Of a stretch of DNA of 8,109 nt, positions 5,991 through 8,109 are shown piece by piece (position 1 is the first letter of the stretch; every line of letters starts with the position of its first letter). The position numbers and the translations under genes are program-made. The notes below the pieces were generated by a model, which did not search any database, was not told the DNA's origin, and saw nothing but the letters and a program-made list of their open reading frames with translations. The stretch comes from a bacterium. Its GTDB lineage: Bacteria > Babelota > Babeliae > Babelales > GCA-2401785. The stretch is taken from positions 1 through 8,109 of the forward strand of contig DAOVOC010000038.1 in assembly GCA_030629865.1 (NCBI GenBank), written 5' to 3'.

Positions 5991-7313
5991 ATGTCTAAAA
6001 AAACGGTTTCACAGGTGTTGCTTGTTGGCAGAACGAATGTGGGTAAATCAGCCATATTCAATCGCATGTCTGACAATGCTAAAAGTATCGTTTTTAGCAG
6101 AGAAGGTGTGACTCGTGACTATATCGAGGCCCCAGTTATTTGGGATAAAAAAACATTTACGCTTGTTGATACAGGTGGCATCTGTTCAGATGCTATTGCA
6201 GATACTTTAGATAAAAAAGTTAAAGAAACAGCTCTTAACAGACTTGAATCAGCAGATCTTGCCTTATTCGTTTGCGATATAACTACGGGAATATCAACAG
6301 AAGATTTGGAAGTTGCGCAGCTTTTGCGCAAGGCGAATCGTCCTACATTCTTGTTACTTAACAAAGCTGATATTCCAGAAAAGGAAATTGAAGCGGGCGA
6401 ATTTTACCGTTTGGGATTTAAAAATGTTTTTTGTGTGTCCGCGCTCCATGGACGAGGCATAGGCGAGTTACTTGATGCTGTTATAGAAAACATTCCAGAT
6501 GTTGTAGAAGATGATGGAATATCTGAAGGTGTTGCATATAAAACGGTTATTGTTGGCAAGCCTAATGTTGGTAAGTCTTCGCTGCTAAACCTTCTTTTAC
6601 AAGAAGATCGAGCAATTGTGTCTGAAATTGCAGGAACAACGCGTGAGCCTGTTTCTCAGTCAATATTATTGCATAGTAACACGGTACATCTTGTTGATAC
6701 CGCTGGGGTTCGCCGTGGCCGTTCAATTAGCGATCCTCTCGAAACGTTGATGGTAAAAACATCTATGCATTCGGTGCGAGAGGCAGACATTGTTATTCTT
6801 GTTGTAGATGTTTCTCAAGGTGATCTGTGTTCACAAGAGCTAAAGATACTTTCGTATGCTCAGGAGCAACAGAAGGGTGTTATAGTAGTATTTAACAAAA
6901 TTGATTTGCTTGATTCAGAACAGATAGAAATGTTTAAGGGCAATGTAAAACACTACGATTTTCTTTTCAAACATTTGGTTACTGTTTGGATATCGTGTAT
7001 CTCCGAAAAAAATCTTTCAAAACTAAAAGAACGTATTCATTTGCTTCAACAGCGATGTTGTCAGGAGATTGATACCATGGAAGTAACCGAGGTTGTGCAT
7101 GAAGCATTAACTCATCGGCCTTTGTATCGGCAAAAACAATTGCTAAAAATTTTTAAAGTAAGAAGTATGCGTGCGGATATTCCTACATTCCATCTTTATG
7201 TTAATAACCCAATTCTTTTTGGGAATTCTGATGTTCGTTGCATAGAAAATATTATTCGGTCTAATTTTGATTTACGTGGATGTCCTGTTCGTTTTGCACT
7301 TAGACAGGTATAA
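5991..7313 (+). CDS. der: Ribosome biogenesis GTPase Der (EngA), double GTPase
   Basis: Der is an essential GTPase that helps assemble the 50S subunit; 440 residues, the usual length. GTPase 1 shows G1 GRTNVGKS (13-20), G2 GVTRD (39-43), G3 DTGG (60-63), G4 NKAD (124-127) and G5 SAL (150-152). GTPase 2 shows GKPNVGKS (189-196), GTTRE (215-219), DTAG (236-239) and NKID (302-305). The C-terminal KH-like domain (about 360-440) has RPLYRQKQLLKIFKV and LYVNNPILF, ending in GCPVRFALRQV. In the second G2 motif the usual D of GTTRD is E219; the key threonines are kept. The ATG at 5991 is chosen because the family N-terminus starts there; the only SD-like GGAG (5975-5978) is 12 bases away, rather far, and an in-frame TTG at 5973 has no site of its own. 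It follows dnaX by 26 bases. Confidence 0.96.
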   Translation: MSKKTVSQVLLVGRTNVGKSAIFNRMSDNAKSIVFSREGVTRDYIEAPVIWDKKTFTLVDTGGICSDAIADTLDKKVKETALNRLESADLALFVCDITTGISTEDLEVAQLLRKANRPTFLLLNKADIPEKEIEAGEFYRLGFKNVFCVSALHGRGIGELLDAVIENIPDVVEDDGISEGVAYKTVIVGKPNVGKSSLLNLLLQEDRAIVSEIAGTTREPVSQSILLHSNTVHLVDTAGVRRGRSISDPLETLMVKTSMHSVREADIVILVVDVSQGDLCSQELKILSYAQEQQKGVIVVFNKIDLLDSEQIEMFKGNVKHYDFLFKHLVTVWISCISEKNLSKLKERIHLLQQRCCQEIDTMEVTEVVHEALTHRPLYRQKQLLKIFKVRSMRADIPTFHLYVNNPILFGNSDVRCIENIIRSNFDLRGCPVRFALRQV

Positions 7314-7394
7314 TTCTTAGTGTATTTTTTTGTGTAGTTCCGGTCCGTTTTCCTTAGCGCTCCCAAGTGGTGGAGCTTTCCAAAGGAGGCAACA
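7314..7394 (+). promoter_or_regulatory. hpf leader with short hairpin and strong ribosome binding site
   Basis: The 81-base gap between der and hpf contains a T7 run (7324-7331 region) without a convincing stem before it, and GCTCC (7359-7363) paired with GGAGC (7372-7376) as a small hairpin. AAGGAGG (7383-7389), 5 bases before the ATG, is the closest match to the anti-SD sequence in the window, suggesting high translation of hpf. I see no clear promoter, so transcription may continue from der. Confidence 0.4.
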
Positions 7395-7760
7395 ATGAAT
7401 CGCAAAATTTCCTTCCATAACATGGACCATTCAGAACCGCTCGAAGAGCATGTTAATCGGCGGCTTGATAAAGTTGAAGAATATCTTAAAAATGAGGAGT
7501 TGCCTCAGCACATTGAGGTTCGGCTTACCGGAGGGCATGTGCATGCTCATAATAAAGTTGAAATTCATCTAAAGACAAAAAACTTTAATCTCGATGCATC
7601 TAGGGCCAGTGAGACTGGCAAGATGTACGAAGTGGTTGATGATGCTGTGGATCGCATTGTTGCGTTGTATAAAAAAGAGAAGCAACGTCTTGTTGATCGG
7701 CATAAAAAACATGTGAACGAAAAAGTAGATTTTAAAACGAAAAAGCCTTGGGAAAACTAG
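7395..7760 (+). CDS. hpf: Ribosome hibernation-promoting factor / sigma-54 modulation protein family, short form
   Basis: This is a 121-residue member of the HPF/YfiA (RaiA) family, which binds in the 30S decoding channel during starvation and stops or dimerises ribosomes. Family features seen are the N-terminal strand KISFHNMDHSEPLEEHVNRR, where the ELKEHV-type helix starts, the E-x-x-LTGGHVHAHNKVEIHL central strands, and the C-terminal helix YEVVDDAVDRIVALYKKEKQ followed by the basic RHKKH. It is slightly longer than E. coli HPF (95) and YfiA (113) and lacks the extra C-terminal dimerisation domain of long-form HPF (about 180 or more). The start is unambiguous: ATG 5 bases after AAGGAGG. 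It is the last gene before a strong terminator and fits a resting stage between hosts, which is inference. Confidence 0.92.
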   Translation: MNRKISFHNMDHSEPLEEHVNRRLDKVEEYLKNEELPQHIEVRLTGGHVHAHNKVEIHLKTKNFNLDASRASETGKMYEVVDDAVDRIVALYKKEKQRLVDRHKKHVNEKVDFKTKKPWEN

Positions 7761-7772
7761 GCTGATCTTACA

Positions 7773-7801
7773 GGGCGCGGTTTATTCCGCGTCCTTTTTT
7801 T
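7773..7801 (+). terminator. Intrinsic terminator after hpf
   Basis: GGGCGCGG (7773-7780) pairs with CCGCGTCC (7787-7794) across the loop TTTATT, giving eight pairs with one G-U, followed directly by seven T (7795-7801). It lies 13 bases after the hpf stop and is the best rho-independent terminator in the window, marking the end of the dnaX-der-hpf group. Confidence 0.93.
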
Positions 7802-7978
7802 ATTTTCATAAATAACTGGGAAAACTCTTACAAACCTAGATCCTGGAATACAAACCAAGGCAATTATAGAAAAAATTATTAGCAACTACACCAAATAAGC
7901 TGGTGTACGGCAGCTAGAGTGAGTTTTGGCAAAACTTTTACGTAAATCAATTTTTAGAGATAAGTATGAAACGTAAAT
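7802..7978. other. Non-coding spacer between hpf terminator and IS element
   Basis: No gene, tRNA or CRISPR is visible in this AT-rich stretch; the only ATG with the look of a start (7966) gives five codons. It holds a perfect 7-bp hairpin, TACACCA (7887-7893) with TGGTGTA (7901-7907), and a competing one, AGCTG (7898-7902) with CAGCT (7911-7915). AGTTTT-GGC-AAAACT (7922-7936) is a 6-bp hairpin. TGGGAAAACT (7817-7826) repeats a 10-mer at the end of hpf (7749-7758), and TGGCAAAACT (7927-7936) is a one-mismatch copy. None is a recognised element. Confidence 0.5.
7887..7907. repeat. 7-bp perfect hairpin in spacer
   Basis: TACACCA (7887-7893) and TGGTGTA (7901-7907) are perfect inverted repeats with loop AATAAGC. 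There is no T run after it, so it is not an intrinsic terminator. It lies about 70 bases outside the IS end; its role is unknown. Confidence 0.4.
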
Positions 7979-8014
7979 TGTAATTCTAAGTGCAACGCCT
8001 AGGGTGGAAAAAAA

Positions 8015-8094
8015 GTGAGCTGGCAATAGTCTTTGTACAGCTCACCAAGTATCCACTCAAAGGAGTTGTAAATGACCAAATATTGCCAGCTCAC
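8015..8094 (+). repeat. Competing inverted repeats around transposase start
   Basis: The arm GTGAGCTGGCAATA (8015-8028) is perfectly complementary to TATTGCCAGCTCAC (8081-8094), which lies inside transposase codons 4-8. The first eight bases of the same arm are also complementary to CAGCTCAC (8038-8045). The two pairings cannot form together. The 14-bp form encloses the ribosome binding site and start codon in its loop; the 8-bp form leaves them free. Confidence 0.7.
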
Positions 8095-8109
8095 ATATGA
8101 ACAAAGATG
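8072..8109 (+). CDS. IS30-family transposase, N-terminal fragment
   Basis: Only 12 full codons are in the window, reading MTKYCQLTYEQR. The Y-x-QLT-x-EQR pattern is the conserved beginning of the IS30-family transposase, where it leads into the helix-turn-helix that binds the terminal repeats; the DDE catalytic part would be downstream. AGGAG (8061-8065) is 6 bases before the ATG. The gene lies just inside a matching terminal repeat. Whether it is intact cannot be judged. Confidence 0.75.
   Translation, partial: MTKYCQLTYEQR

Larger units (their letters stand above)
7979..8109 (+). mobile_element. IS30-family insertion sequence, left end (continues past window)
   Basis: TGTAATTCTAAGTGCAACGC (7979-7998) closely resembles the terminal inverted repeats of IS30-family elements, which share a TGTA-ATTC start and a CAACGC block. 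It lies about 93 bases before an ORF whose first residues, MTKYCQLTYEQR, match the start of IS30-family DDE transposases (Y-x-QLT-x-EQR). The exact outer base is an estimate (7978 or 7979). The right end and target duplication are outside the window, so completeness is unknown. The insertion lies downstream of the hpf terminator and breaks no visible gene. Confidence 0.8.

Noticed and set aside
7940..7978. ACGTAAAT direct repeat (7940-7947, 7971-7978) next to the IS end as a target duplication
   Set aside because: Both copies are on the same side of the IS left end, and IS30-family target duplications are only 2-4 bases, so it cannot be the duplication.
1..8109. CRISPR array or toxin-antitoxin, defence or phage genes
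   Set aside because: No regularly spaced repeats and no such protein signatures are present; apart from the IS end, the transporters and the small effector-binding gene, the content is housekeeping.

Overview
The window reads as AT-rich chromosomal DNA from a host-dependent bacterium that uses the standard genetic code (genes end in TAA, TGA or TAG). The strongest clue to lifestyle is a pair of adjacent TLC-type ATP/ADP translocase genes. This family is typical of obligate intracellular bacteria that take nucleotides from a host, such as Rickettsiales, Chlamydiae and Candidatus Dependentiae (TM6). A ribosomal protein S2 with a long lysine-rich tail and the overall gene content fit Candidatus Dependentiae best, but that assignment is inference and needs a phylogeny. 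All supported genes are on the + strand.

Layout. Positions 1-621 hold the C-terminal part of a first TLC translocase, cut by the window edge. Positions 694-2061 hold a complete second one (455 aa). A leader with a small hairpin precedes rpsB (2176-3330, ribosomal protein S2 with a 159-residue Lys-rich tail). Seven bases after rpsB comes a class II tRNA-Ser(GGA) (3338-3429), then a small bacterial SRP RNA (about 3451-3531). Next are a small GyrI-like effector-binding domain protein with an N-terminal hydrophobic segment (3569-4156), dnaX (4249-5964), der (5991-7313) and a short hibernation-promoting factor gene (7395-7760) that ends in a clear intrinsic terminator (7773-7801). The last part (7802-8109) is non-coding until the left end of an IS30-family insertion sequence at about 7979, whose transposase begins at 8072 and runs off the window.

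How the genes work together. Apart from the transporters and the insertion sequence, this is information-processing housekeeping: a ribosomal subunit protein, a tRNA, the SRP RNA for membrane targeting, the clamp-loader ATPase, a ribosome-assembly GTPase and a ribosome hibernation factor. SRP RNA close to dnaX is a common bacterial arrangement. Spacing suggests two transcription groups: rpsB-tRNA-SRP RNA (with the small effector-binding gene possibly on the same transcript) and dnaX-der-hpf.

The points most worth a second look are the histone-H1-like tail on S2, the absence of tsf after rpsB, two plausible starts in the effector-binding protein (membrane/exported versus cytosolic), an A8 run in dnaX where either frame change gives a gamma-like short form, and mutually exclusive inverted repeats around the transposase start. 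No clearly new multi-gene system is visible.
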